From: Channa striata
Lineage: Eukaryota > Chordata > Actinopteri > Anabantiformes > Channidae
Assembly (NCBI GenBank): GCA_033026295.1
Contig: CM065175.1
Coordinates: forward strand, 21,028,837 to 21,092,836
Direction of reading: 5' to 3'
DNA: 64,000 nucleotides
The position numbers were made by a program, and so were the translations under genes. Below the pieces are notes generated by a model that did no database searches, was not told the origin of the DNA, and was given only the letters and a program-made list of their open reading frames with translations. Shown piece by piece: positions 1 to 11,383 of the stretch (positions within the stretch are counted from its first letter, which is position 1; every line of letters starts with the position of its first letter).

Positions 1-1123
1 CCGTCAACAATAGTGGCCCATGGCACCAGTCATTCACACCACTGACGAACTCCCTCATCCATGTCAGTCGGTAAACTTCCTCCACACCTTGGCGAAAACT
101 TTGCTCATCCCTTGCTCAGTTTGCGTCTAAAAGCCAGAAAATATAGAAGAACCATCACGTAGAGGATGGAGGATCAGTGTAAAGACAGGCCAGGACACCA
201 TCTGACCTTTCGTGTTATTTAAAAATCAAAGAGGTGCCACTGCCAGGCCCATGGGGGAATAGAGGTAGGTTAGTCGAAGCACCAGGGTTAGTGGGGGTGT
301 CTAGGTACTAATCCATGGGACCATCGATGACCCTTGACCTTTGGGAGCATCGGGGTTGGACTCTGCCGAAATGTGTCTGTAAAAGTCAGGCTTTCCCTCT
401 GCACTTCAAGCAGGCCAGACCCTTGTGAGCCCTGCTCCCAATAATGATTTATGGGGCAGGGTGTGATCGACACGCGCTAAGCCCTAGGGATGAACCTAAA
501 TGGTAGTTTTGACACCACTGAGAGACGGGGTTAAAGGTGATCAATAACAAGCCACTGGAGGAGGAGACAGAAGGACAGATAGAGCGAGCAAGAGAAAGGG
601 AGGCGGTAGATGAGAGGAGGGGGAGGAAGCAGCTCTTTTTAATTGGCCTCTGCTCATTACTGGGGTGTTTGCTTCTTGTGCATCTCTTGGCCTTTTAACT
701 CGATGTGTTGGGATTTCAGGTGTTTTGGTTTAATTCTTCTTAAACTAAATTAAATATGAGGTGCTGTCAAAAGACTGGTTAACAGTTGGACTCGGAGCAC
801 AATGACACATTTGCTTTGATGATATTCTACAATCCCACTTCCAGATCATCACTAAATCACACTCACTTCTTTTCCTGTCTCTCTTACACTCTCCCCTTCA
901 ACATCCAATCTGTTTCCTGTACTCTTTCCAGATTTTTCATTATTTCAAGTCATACCATCATAGCTCCCTGTTTACATTAAATATCTGACATACAATTTCC
1001 CCCTCTTCCCTATCTCTGCATGCCTAACTTCATGAGCCTCAGCGCCTGTATGCCAATTTCGCTAGTGTGCCCTCCCGAAGCTTGTAGTGAGGGTAGCAGT
1101 GTGAAACACCCCATCTACTTTCC

Positions 1124-1154
<31 letters not shown>

Positions 1155-3717
1155 CCAGCAGTATTGGAGTATCTCTCAGAAGTGAGCTGATTAGGTCTAA
1201 GACTGGGGACTGCTTTGCCTAATCATATCGCTGCATCCAAATCATCTGTGTACATTTCTAATTACATAGTGGCACGCGGTGTCCTTGAGCACAGTGGCAG
1301 GTCTCCATTTCATCTCTGTGCTGTCTCTGCTCCCCCTCTGCTTCTCTTATTTTCCCCTCTCCTCTCTTCTCCTTTCTCCTCTATCCTTATTTATTTCCAT
1401 CAGCCTTATCTTTGTTGTTGTTTCGGTTGACTGTGCGCTGAGCAACAGCACTCATTTGCCCACCGATCATAGTCCTTTGAACTCAGCATCGCAGGGCAAA
1501 GCCAACTGTCAGGGGCGGCAGGATCATCTTTGATGATCTGTTTATTGTCCGGCTCCAATTTGCAGGGGTTCACAATATAATATCCATTCCAGCATGCATA
1601 ACGTGAAGGATCAGTCATGGGTAAAGGACAACAGCAAAGAGTATTGTTTGGCTTTGGATTATAGGGCTGGCACACACAAAAAGTGTCGAGTAGACCTGGA
1701 ACTTCTTCAGTTGTGTTTGTACTGCCAAGATCTCTGTGAGAATCCTCTGCTATCCTTTCCTAGATTGTCCATATGGTTCCTTAAATAAACAATAGCGCTC
1801 TTTGCTCATGCAGTAAAAAATATTATAATTTTTTTAATATCCTTGAAAAAAAAAGTCCCAAACATCTCAGGGGTTTCTAGGGTTAAACGACCTTCTTAAT
1901 GTTTACCAGCATGTCCCTCTTCACCGCAAGGCCTTGATTTTTCTTTTCTTGTCCTCTTCTCCTTTCTGCAGTAAACCTTGTTATTTAAGCCATAAGGCAT
2001 CTCAACACTTTCATTACAGTTGACAAAAGCCAGGTTTGAAGGGCAGGGGAAGGGACAACCTTTAGTGGTCCACCATGTCCTTTTTGGAACATCAATTTAC
2101 TTTGCAACCTTGCGCAGTCGTCTGAAAAGCCTCCTCAACAGCTGTGCTGTGTGATGTCAGATGTGTTCTGAGATACTGAAAAGACCAAAAAAGAAAAAGA
2201 AAAACTATTATTGTATTATCTCTAATAAGTTTCCTCTTTGCACGCTGTTTTTGTTAAACATCCTACAAAATGAAGGCAGCCTGTGTAGCTTAGATGATTG
2301 CATTTATCTTCCTTGTTCTTATCACCTGCTATGGTTGTCTCCAACAGGCTCACTGGATCAGTAGTAATTGATGCCGCTGAATGCCTCTAAAGTACGACTT
2401 TCTTCTCATTGTATGCCACCAACAGTAACATCTATGTGCTGCTGCCTGGAGGCAAGTTCCTGAGATATTAGTTCTCTACTCTCAGAACTGTTAGTCACAC
2501 TGACAGACACCTGAAGCAATATAAAGTGTCCCTCAAAGTCATGAAAGAGAGAGACGGGCTACTTCTTCTCTTCAAAACCTTCAAGTAAGGAGCAAAGAGA
2601 TACAGAGGGGAGGGGAGAGGAACTTTCTAAAGCTGCACTTATACCCCTTCGCATATGGGGGCCATACCTCGGAGTAGACTTGAAGGGGGAACCCATATAG
2701 CTACAAGGCCCAGTATCATAAATAACACAAGACTTCTCTCCCTTCTCCGTCTCCTCCAGTTCACTGCTGGAGTGTTTCATATGGTAACTAGGTGTTCACT
2801 GTGTGGCCACATTGTTGCCCACCTTTCAAGTGGCTCAGAGGAGGAAACCTTGAGGTAGAGGAAGAGAGGGAATTTTTGATGAAAAAATGCATTATTCTGT
2901 TCTTTTTCCAGTCGCCGCCCCCCCTTTCTCTGCCACTCACTGTGGGAGTAGAGTATTTATTACATAAACGGTAAAAAGAGGAGAGGAGGACCGGACTGGA
3001 GGAAAGGGGACTAATAGAGAGCAAAAAATCCACAGGCTTTTTTTACCCGTTAGGTTAAAGATGCAGGTTAGAAAGTGGAATGAGCAGTTTTTACCTCCTG
3101 CAGCCTACACACCCAGTTACATGTAGTTATATTTCAGTGCTAATCACACAGAACAATAACATTATGTGCAATGAAATAAAAACTATGTAACTATATTTAT
3201 TCAGCTTTACAAGACGACACAATTGCAAGATAAATGTGAAATAATAGTAGAAATAATGGAAAAGCAACAAGTGGAGATAAAACACGAACACACATAAAAC
3301 CATAAAGAGGAAGAGGAGCCGGCCTACCTGATCTCCTCTGGCACATCATTCTAGGGTTATTAAGGCGTCCTGACATAATAAAATATCTGTGTCCTCCAGT
3401 TTTTAAACTTGACCTGGGAATTAGTAGCAGAAATATAGTAAAGGATGTAGGGCTGCAATCAGACCTATAAGGGAATAGCATGATTCCTTTCCTCTTTGTT
3501 ATGCGCAATAATTTATTAGCATTTTATAGATCCGTAATAAGGATGGATTTTTGAGTTTCCAGGTTATGGGCAGTATATAAACCCAATGGGTTATTAAGGC
3601 TCTTTCCCACTACAATGATCTAATAAAACTGCAGGTGTAAATGTGTAAGCTCTAGACAAATGGCTTTTGCTCCACTTGCCTATTAAGCTCTTCTCCATGA
3701 GAACGTGTAACCACCAC
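1..3717. other. intergenic, no gene recognised
   Basis: All open frames here are short and of low or random composition. The stretch holds one CA microsatellite (1127-1155), a pyrimidine-rich run at about 1310-1400 and a purine-rich run at about 540-640. The latter is followed by a unique segment (TTTTTAATTGGCCTCTGCTC at about 635-657) that could be regulatory. Nothing else stands out. Confidence 0.6.
1127..1155. repeat. (CA)n microsatellite
   Basis: This is an uninterrupted CA dinucleotide repeat of about 14 units, probably length-polymorphic. Confidence 0.95.
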
Positions 3718-3950
3718 AGGGCAGGACGGCTGTGGCTCAGGAGCTGAAGTGGTCATCTACCAACTCCCATCGTCTCCTGTGCACGTCCTGTCCTTGAGCA
3801 AGACACTGAACCCAAAGTCGCTCTTGTTGGCCAGGCCAGCACTTTCATGGCAGCAGAGTGTGAGTGTGGATGAATGAAACGCAGCTGTAAAGAACGTACA
3901 AACGACCATTACTTGACATGTGCCATAGTTCAGTGCAGTCATTTAGAACA
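3718..3950 (+). repeat. degenerate tRNA-derived SINE, internally deleted
   Basis: The start (GGCTGTGGCTCAGGAGCTGA, from about 3727) matches the tRNA-like head, including an A-box-like TGGCTCAGGAGC, of a SINE type that is common in percomorph fish. The body contains CCTTGAGCAAGACACTGAAC, the hallmark central segment of that family. The tail around 3878-3945 resembles the usual end (AGCTGTAAAG... then TGCAGTCATTTA). The expected B-box region (GGTTCGA) between head and body is missing, so the copy is deleted and cannot be transcribed by RNA polymerase III in the normal way. The family match is from memory of the consensus, not from a search. Confidence 0.6.
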
Positions 3951-6900
3951 CGTATTACATTATCAATATATAAAGCTCTTCAAGTATGTGCTATTAAAAA
4001 GCAATACCCAAAATATGCTTCTCTACCCGTAAGCTGCTTGCCTGTCCAGCATCACCCCACATGGATGATGTGGAATCCCAAACAAGTGCATTATTCACCT
4101 TTTCCTATTCTTTCCGGGATTGTCAGCATTGTAGTGGTATTTGTAATGTCATTAATAACAGGCGTCAGCGCATAATACGCTTAATGTTATTTATCTGTTG
4201 GCAGATAGCTTGATGCTGCTAATCCTCATTCATTTGCTGTGGATCAATGCAAATCCGCAAGCGTGAGTGAAATCCCCTCCCCCTCCCACAGCCAATGGTT
4301 CCTAATGTATTTTCCCACCATTAACCAGCCATAATCCCTGCTAATCATCACTAATCCACATCTCCTGTGTGTGACGATACTTCCCTGATGAAGGAGGCAT
4401 CGGTGTTCACGAGCGCCCGGGCACTGCTGAGGCTGGAGCTCGTCTGCAAGTGCTACCAAGTGCCCACTGAGTGAAGGAGAGGAGGCTGCTGAGAGGGGAA
4501 GGAGAGCGAAGGAGGAAAGGGTGAGCTGTGGTGCTTTGTGGGTCAAATAGCTGGGTTTTGCTGTTTTGTGATGAGCTTCCCTCATGTTTTATTGATTGAA
4601 TGCCGTAATGGAGGTTGTGTCCCTCCATACGGTCCAGAATAAAAACTGCATATCATCACAAAATAACAGTTGGTGGCAGTCACAAGAATCTCTCTCGTCT
4701 GATCAACTGTGGACTCCTTGTGTTTCACCGTCCACTGTGCGACCACTCAGTTAGGCCTCTGTGCTCTTCACGGCGTGTCAGTGCATGTTGTTGCGCTCAC
4801 GTAGAGGTCCTCGGAGGTTTGACATGCCGTTTGATGCTTCATTTCTGAGTCAAATTTCAAACTTTCTCAGTGTGGCTTTAAGTCTTTCTGCGCAGACAGA
4901 CTATGACAGACTAGTCCACAAAAGTGTAGCCATGTCGCCTTCACGGACAGGACACTTTCCTTTGCAGTGCAGCGTCATACACCTCAGACCGAACACCGTT
5001 TACTTTAATCTTTGACAGAAAGTTCTACTTAAGAGTCTGTTATAACCTGATTGAGCAGTTGAAGCTACTGCGATGTAAACTGTGTGTGTTACACGCACAT
5101 TCTTAAAGAGGTGAACTGATGTTTGAGGGGCACAGATGTGGCGCTGCAGTGCCCGTTTGTTGCCAGCAGGGGGCGCATGTGGTTCGCGGTTCTCTGGGAC
5201 CCCGCTCCCTGATGCTGCTGGCCTCCTCTCCGCCTCTTTGACCACCTCAGAAACTGAACACACACTTTATTCATTTGCATGTTCGCCCCACACGCGGCAC
5301 ATTAAAAAACTCGGTCGGCTTAAAACGGCCCACATTTGGTTTCTTATAGTTTTATCAAAGCTGAATCATGAGGCGACTGTATAAAACACGCGCATAATTT
5401 CACTTTGAAACACAGTTGAAATACGCAAAATTAAAAACATATACGTGTATATACCTGTTGTCAATGCACGGAGAGACATGAAATTGGTCAAGGCATAATT
5501 CTGAGTAAACGTCTGCCTTCAGAATGGGACGTGATTTCTTCAGGAGCTGAAAACTACACCCAACTTTGAGCGTATTCAGCGGCACGTTTTCATTGGAGAA
5601 GTCACATAATAAAATGAAAACTAACAGTGCAACTGTTGATTACTTTAAATAACTAAACTTAAAGCATAAAAACAAACATATTTAGGCTTTTATTAAACCC
5701 GGTTTGAAATGTATAAGCTGCGTGAATCTGGATTTTTCCTGCTGCTGGACATCTTTTCGGTTTTAAACGTTTAAACGGTGGTTTTTCAAATGTATAAATG
5801 AAAACACAAAGATGATGTGAGAATGAAAAATAACCAGCTCATACAATGAATTTATCCACAGAATTAAACTGTATCCTGCTGTAAGACGTATCTGTAAATG
5901 CAGAAACACTTCGCACTGTGGCTGTGGCCCGTGGTTGCACAAAAACCTGGAGGGCCTAACTTTAAGACTGCTCTAAATTTAGTAAATGAGAATATTCAAT
6001 TAGGTGCTACAGCTAAAATACTGAAAATATGTTTCCTGTGAATGCAGGCCTGACTTTGCCTATATGTGCATTCGCTCATTCTGAGTCTGTAGAAAAAGCT
6101 GATTTGTGCTCCTTTTTTTCTGTTCTACCTCAGACCAAAGATTTGTCAAAAGTGATGGTTTATGGAAGCAAACCTGTTTAAATATCAATTTGACTGAAGA
6201 CGACCTACTTGGGCCTCTCTAAATAATAAAAAAAAAATCCCTTTAATAATAATAATAATAATAATCACTCAATAAAAAGACAATAATTCCGTATTGATAT
6301 TGCACAATTTAATACTGCGATTATTACACAAAGATGTGAACAACGTCAGAGACTGTGTGAACTTAGCAGGGAATGCCTGAGGTAAAAATACTGTTGTCTA
6401 TTTCCCTTAACAGCACATGTACACAGCGTCTGCTTTGAAACGACCCCCTGTTACATAAGGAATCACCGTTATTTAAAGTGAACACACAGTGCGCTCACCA
6501 CCTCCCGATGCTCAGCACACTGAACAGCATTAAACTTTATGATCATGTTTATCTTGTTTGCCTGGTGATGCTACAATAGACAGCAACAAAGAGTGGTTGG
6601 AATCTTAATGAAGACAAAAGACCATTTCTTGTATATATGTTTTATGTAAGTAATAAAATATTACTATAACATAAATATAAATGTGACTTTGCAGTCTACA
6701 TTTAGCAATCAACATACAACCAATGTAGTAAACAAAAAGAAAAACATACCGAAATCCACTGCAACATAACCATTAACAGAGCTAAACAAAAAGCTCCAAA
6801 CACGTTTAAGAAATAAATATATATATATAAATGGTCAGATTCTTAAATGAAATCATATTAAAATATCTTCTTGGAATTAGTAAGTGTACAAAACTGCCCG

Positions 6901-6999
6901 GAAAGAAACAAAACAAAACAATATCTCAGAACAAATACAAGTTTACATATTAGACATATTTACATATCGGAAATAATCCTGGCAACATTTCCTCTAAAA
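3951..6999. other. intergenic downstream flank of pou3f1
   Basis: No gene was recognised. Single octamers occur at 4247-4254 (ATGCAAAT) and 5273-5280 (ATTTGCAT). The 4240-4400 part is complex and contains several TAATCC-type homeodomain cores (GCTAATCATCACTAATCC). From about 5400 onward the sequence becomes AT-rich. It is possibly part of a very long pou3f1 3' flank but is not assignable. Confidence 0.5.
6245..6264. repeat. (AAT)n microsatellite
   Basis: This is a short AAT trinucleotide repeat of about six units in AT-rich flank. Confidence 0.85.
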
Positions 7000-8494
7000 T
7001 CTTTTTTTTATTATTATTATTATTATTTTTCCTTGAAAAAAAAAGTTTCCATCATCTGTTTGAGTAGCACTACTGTAGGCTTTTTGGACTGGTCCAACAT
7101 TGAGAAATGACACAACGGATGTGATTTTTTTTTTTTTCCAGATTTCCTTTCAGGTCAGAAAAAATAAATATACCTAAAGCAAGTCCCATCATCGCTCCCC
7201 CTTCTCCAAACCCAGCGTTTTAATATAATACAGTGGATTTGTGGGACAAAAGAACCCGGAGTGGTTGTGATCAGATTAAAACATGAAAAAAACACAGAAA
7301 ATCAAAAATCATGTACAGGCGTGATATTTCGACACGGGGCACTGAAGTTACCTGAGTTATTATTACTTTTCTTTTCGTGTTTGACCAATCTCTCCTGAAA
7401 TGTTTGGGATCCAACAGGCAGTGAGCAGTGTGAGCAGACAGCGCTCTGTGGTGACAACCAGTCAACCTGGAAACATGGGGTTTGTCGTGTTAAAGCTCCA
7501 CTCACTATTTTATTAACACATTTTAAAAATCCAATAATAATATTAACGAAAGAATAAGTGCTCCATGCAGAGAAAACAATAACCCTCCCCTCCCGCAGGA
7601 AAAAAAAAAGAAAACTAAATAAATGTGTGGTTAGATTTGCCCTTTTAGCGTCTGGTGCTGATGCAAATTTCGACGTGGTCAGCTGCAAATATTTTTTTTT
7701 AAGGCATGCAATCAGAACTTTGACGTTCTGCTGCATTTGGACGTTTTGTTTTTTTTTTCTGAAATGTATCTGACGTTAATTATGAGTGTTTTCGGGTGCC
7801 ATCATCAACTCCCACTGAGTAAACAAAAATGATGAGTTACAGTACTGAGAGCAGATCATGAGAGAAATCATAGACAGTCTGCAGAAACAGAGAGACACTG
7901 AAGTTAAAGTATTTCCAAAGCAAAAACATCACACGTAATATCATAAAGAAAGTATACACTAATATTCAGAAATCTGGTTAATCGGTTTAAGCCTGAAAAG
8001 CAAAATGTTCGTTCAGTGTAGACTATTCATCTCCAGTGTTGGTCTTTTTCAGGCAACCACCTCGTTCTGGTGAGCGCCAAACATTTCGTGGGGCACCAGG
8101 AGGAGATGGCCTCACCTGCCACATTTTGTTCCTCCATATCTGACACAGCCGCGGGATATCAAATTTACTTTATGTGCATGTCTCCTCCATATCATTTAGG
8201 TAAATAAAGATCTTTGTTTCACTTTGACTGCGCACGGAATCAGTAATAGCGAACTTTTTTTTCTTTTTGTTTTTTTTTTTCTTTATTATTTTTTTTCTTA
8301 ACATTTTCCCTCTTGCCATCTATTTGCTGGACATGACGGTCTCCGAATACTAAGGGCAAAACTCATCCGTTCAACTTTTCCGTGTCTCTTTTCTCTGAGG
8401 AAAACAAAAGCCAAACTTAAATACTGTAAACTCCATAGTCCCTTTTCCCTCTCCTCTCCCCCCGTGGTAACGCTCGGATTGTTCATGAAAACAG
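7000..8494 (-). other. probable pou3f1 3' UTR / 3' flank
   Basis: Downstream of the pou3f1 stop on the minus strand the sequence is AT-rich and has no coding content. Canonical AATAAA signals on the minus strand (TTTATT on the plus strand) occur at 8282-8287, 7509-7514 and 7007-7012. Any of them could end the transcript, and the sequence alone does not decide which. The octamer ATGCAAAT at 7661-7668 lies inside this interval. The region also holds T-runs around 8260-8300, 7690-7755 and 7123-7138, and a TTA repeat at about 7008-7027. Long 3' UTRs are usual for class III POU genes, so a UTR of 0.2-1.5 kb is plausible. Confidence 0.45.
8282..8287 (-). terminator. candidate polyadenylation signal of pou3f1 (proximal)
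   Basis: This is AATAAA on the minus strand, 208 bases beyond the stop codon, followed and preceded by T/A-rich sequence. It is the first canonical hexamer downstream of the coding region. The later hexamers at 7509-7514 and 7007-7012 are alternatives. Confidence 0.35.
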
Positions 8495-9622
8495 TCACTG
8501 CACAGGACTCTGTAGCGAGCGGTGTAGCGGAGGGGTCTCTGCTTGGGAATATACGTCCTCCATATTCGGGTGAGGGACCCCCACTGGTGTCATTCTTTTC
8601 TCTTTTTGTCTTCTGTTGCAAAACCAAACACGGACAACCTCTTTTTCCAACTGCAGAGTGCCGGCTAAAGTGCTGATTTCATGCGCGGATGGCTTTGGGC
8701 ATTTTAAGAAATGATTCTCCAGCGCCCCTTTCACCCCCACTTCGATGGAGGTCCTCTTCTTTCGTTTCCTGCCCTGCGCAGCAATCTTGTCCAAATTGGT
8801 GGGACTGCCAGTGTTGGAGTCTGTCTCCTCCAGCCACTTGTTTAGGAGCGGCTTAAGTTTGCACATGTTCTTGAAGCTGAGCTGCAGCGCCTCAAACCTG
8901 CAGATAGTGGTCTGAGAAAAGACGTTTCCATACAGGGTGCCCAAGGCCAAGCCCACGTCCGCCTGCGTAAAGCCCAGTTTGATCCGCCGCTGCTTGAACT
9001 GCTTTGCGAACTGCTCCAGGTCGTCGGAGCTGGGCGCGTCCTCATCCGAGTGATCCTGGTGATGGCTAAACGCCTGCTGGGGCGACTCCATCTGGTTGTC
9101 GTGGCTGCCCGAATCGTCGTGGAGCGGGTCCCGCATGCCGTGGTGCAAGGAGCCGGGCTGGGGACTCAGCATTGCGTTAAGGTTTGTGTATCCAGGCTGG
9201 GAGTAAACCAGTGACTGGTGGCCGTTGGATGCCGGGGACAGCGGGGATAAGTGATGCGTCGTGGTAGGCGCCCACGAACCATGGTGGCTACTCTGTGTCT
9301 GCTGGTGCACCAGGTGAGATCTGTGGTGGAAGCCGCTGCTCAGGTCCTCCCGGGTCGCCTGCACGCTGGCTTTGTGTTCCTGCTGCCCGATGTGGGTTCC
9401 GCTGGACCAGTCGGTGTTGGAGGTGGGCAGCCACTGGTGGTGCGTCAGGCTCATCGGATGTCCCGTGTTGGTAGCTGCAAGCCCTTGCAAGTACTCGTGG
9501 TGCATCATTTTCTGCACCTCTCTGTAGGTCGTCCCCTGGTGCATCCTATCCGAATCCGGATGCATGAGCGGGTTGGACGGTAAAGAGTTATTCCTCGGAA
9601 TATACTGAGCTGTTGTCGCCAT
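8495..9622 (-). CDS. pou3f1: POU class 3 homeobox transcription factor 1 (Oct-6/SCIP/Tst-1 type), single exon
   Basis: The frame encodes 375 residues and ends in TGA. It has the two DNA-binding units of POU factors. The POU-specific domain lies at about residues 194-268 and includes FSQTTICRFEALQLSFKNM (235-253). The basic linker GRKRKKR (284-290) runs into the homeodomain at about 286-345. The recognition helix RVWFCNRRQK (331-340) carries W333, C335 and N336, equivalent to homeodomain positions 48, 50 and 51. The N-terminus MATTAQYIPR, the YREVQKMMHHEYLQ block and the C-terminal SPVQ point to POU3F1 rather than POU3F2, F3 or F4. The N-terminal half is rich in His, Ser and Gln, as expected of an activation region. 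The start at 9622 sits in a good Kozak context (GCCATGG). Class III POU genes are typically intronless, as here. The family binds octamer DNA in the nucleus and acts in neural, Schwann-cell and epidermal development. The N-terminus lacks the Ala/Gly homopolymers of mammalian orthologues. Confidence 0.96.
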   Translation of the reverse strand: MATTAQYIPRNNSLPSNPLMHPDSDRMHQGTTYREVQKMMHHEYLQGLAATNTGHPMSLTHHQWLPTSNTDWSSGTHIGQQEHKASVQATREDLSSGFHHRSHLVHQQTQSSHHGSWAPTTTHHLSPLSPASNGHQSLVYSQPGYTNLNAMLSPQPGSLHHGMRDPLHDDSGSHDNQMESPQQAFSHHQDHSDEDAPSSDDLEQFAKQFKQRRIKLGFTQADVGLALGTLYGNVFSQTTICRFEALQLSFKNMCKLKPLLNKWLEETDSNTGSPTNLDKIAAQGRKRKKRTSIEVGVKGALENHFLKCPKPSAHEISTLAGTLQLEKEVVRVWFCNRRQKEKRMTPVGVPHPNMEDVYSQAETPPLHRSLQSPVQ

Positions 9623-10230
9623 GGCTCCTACTTCGAAAACTGACGAGCACTTCGGAGGTCTCCAGGCTTTAGAGCCAAAACGCAACAACCTGCTGTGGGA
9701 GGTCTTGGGGAACAGCGAAGACACGCCTCCCCTCCGCTTGTATTGGCTCTTCTCCGATTCAAGCCCACTAGGGACATATTCAATAGGCGCAGGGTTTTAG
9801 AGCACGGTACGGCGCATTTCTCGCACAGGATGGATAGAGGTCCGATCTTACACGTGTTATAGAAAAACATATGTTCTATTTATTAAATGTCTCTTTGAGT
9901 TTTTAACAGTATTTCTCCCGGTCCCTACACCTGTTCCCCGTCGGTAACTCGTGCGCACAGATCCGTCTCCCGTTCCTTTCTTTATCCGGTTCTCTTCAAG
10001 TAAGGTGCGCGGGGCTGCAGCAGCGGGGCTTGATTAGGTTCCCTGGGATTGGATCGGTTGTTTTGCAAATAACCACGTGGGGGAGTACCGAGATCTTTTT
10101 GAAGGGTCCCCCCACTCCAACACACACACACACACGCACGGACGGACGCACGGACAAACGCACAGCCGTGCACCTTTACAATAGGTCACTGATGATTATA
10201 GCGCTCCTCATTTTAAATAGATTATAAGGT
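9623..10230 (-). promoter_or_regulatory. probable pou3f1 5' UTR and proximal promoter
   Basis: This stretch lies immediately upstream of the pou3f1 start codon on the minus strand. It is GC-richer than most of the window near the gene. It contains an inverted CCAAT box (ATTGG on the plus strand at 9742-9746), another ATTGG at 10048-10052 and an E-box CACGTG at 10074-10079. AT-rich TATA-like stretches on the minus strand occur around 9859-9890 and 10214-10227. No transcription start can be fixed from sequence. The regulatory call rests on position and these motifs only. The short CA/CGGA-type repeat at about 10118-10160 is simple sequence. Confidence 0.45.
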
Positions 10231-11229
10231 GTTATGCTCCAGCTCTGCAGCCGCCCACACAAGAGGTGAGCAAATACCCTCAATGCCACGTGTCTGTAAA
10301 TATGCGACATGTATGAAAGCATTTGCTCCATTTCAAAGCACATTTGACACACTGTGTCATTTATTTGTATTGTCTCAGTAATTCTCAGTGTTGTATGATC
10401 TCAGCATCACCACCCACTTAGTTATGATAGGCCAAGATACATGTTCTCTCTACACCCCCAACACACACACACACACGCTGCAGGTGAGAAGGGTGACAGG
10501 TATTAAAGACCATTTACTCACATCGTGCAGTATCTTATTTTAAAATGACCGCCGTAATTTAGACGTTATCACGGCTTAATGCCATATCTGATAAGAATCA
10601 GCTCTAATTTATCATAAAACCAGTAATTTAATTTTTTACGACACCGTGTGCTCACTGACAAGCCGCTGCAGTTGTTCTGGTTTTTTTCCAGCCGTGGACA
10701 TTTAGATTTAAACGATTCAAGAAAATAAAATTGGCTCTATTCTTTTATCATTTACCTCTCGAAGCATTTTACGCAGCAGCAACTTGGAGAGAGAAACCTT
10801 GTGTTTCTCCCTCCTGGCTCCTTCCTTACTACCTCTCCCGGTTGATCTGATTATTTTTCCCTTCACGTTTTGTCCCAATAGCAAATTACCAATTCTATGA
10901 ATTGCAAAGCAGCCTCAGAGACGCTGAGGGGTAGAGAGAGGGGGGGAGATGCGAAGATTGAAAGGGATCTTTGCAAACACAATCACGTTCTTAAATGGAA
11001 ATGCGGGGCTTTAAACAAATCTTACATCTCTCCCGTTCCATTCGCCTAAAACTCTGCAATCAGGCACATGTTCCACTCTTTCTAAAACAGGAGCTTTTTG
11101 GAAGGTTTTTCAGGCGCAACAGTCCCATTTTAATCATTTACCTGAAAGCAATGTTTTGCCTTTTTATCTCTGCCGCGTGTTTGCTTGTTGTCATCTTCCC
11201 CCCTGCGACTTTTCTCTTTCTATTTACAG

Positions 11230-11279
11230 GACGACTCAACTCCGCTGTTCATTTTAATCCGGGACTACATGACTAAAAG
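11230..11279 (+). ncRNA. candidate internal exon 1 of a plus-strand transcript divergent from pou3f1
   Basis: These 50 bases are bounded by a strong 3' splice site (a pyrimidine-rich run ending TCTATTTACAG at 11229) and a near-perfect 5' splice site AAAAG|GTAAGT at 11280. The segment is open in the frame that starts at its first base and contains an ATG at 11269-11271. It ends in phase 2, which fits the next candidate exon at 15009. It lies about 1.6 kb upstream of the pou3f1 start codon, on the opposite strand, where divergent non-coding transcripts of developmental regulators are often found. I do not recognise the peptide. It may be a lncRNA exon, a small unknown gene, or chance splice-like sequence. 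Confidence 0.4.
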
Positions 11280-11344
11280 GTAAGTTGTCTCCTTTCTGCT
11301 GTGACCGCGTCCTTGCTGTACTCGTGTCTCCAGCGCTAACAATG

Positions 11345-11346
<2 letters not shown>

Positions 11347-11381
<35 letters not shown>
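11347..11381. repeat. (GT)n microsatellite
   Basis: This is a GT repeat of about 17 units, located about 70 bases after the candidate 5' splice site at 11280. Confidence 0.95.

Positions 11382-11383
<2 letters not shown>

Noticed and set aside
8842..9045. 67-codon minus-strand frame
   Set aside because: It is a frame-shifted shadow of the POU-specific domain coding sequence.
9251..9583. 110-codon plus-strand frame
   Set aside because: It is the complement of the pou3f1 coding sequence and shows no independent features.
9623..9724. In-frame N-terminal extension of pou3f1 by 34 codons
   Set aside because: The extension begins at GTG rather than ATG, no family member has it, and the ATG at 9622 has a good Kozak context and matches the conserved MATTAQ start.
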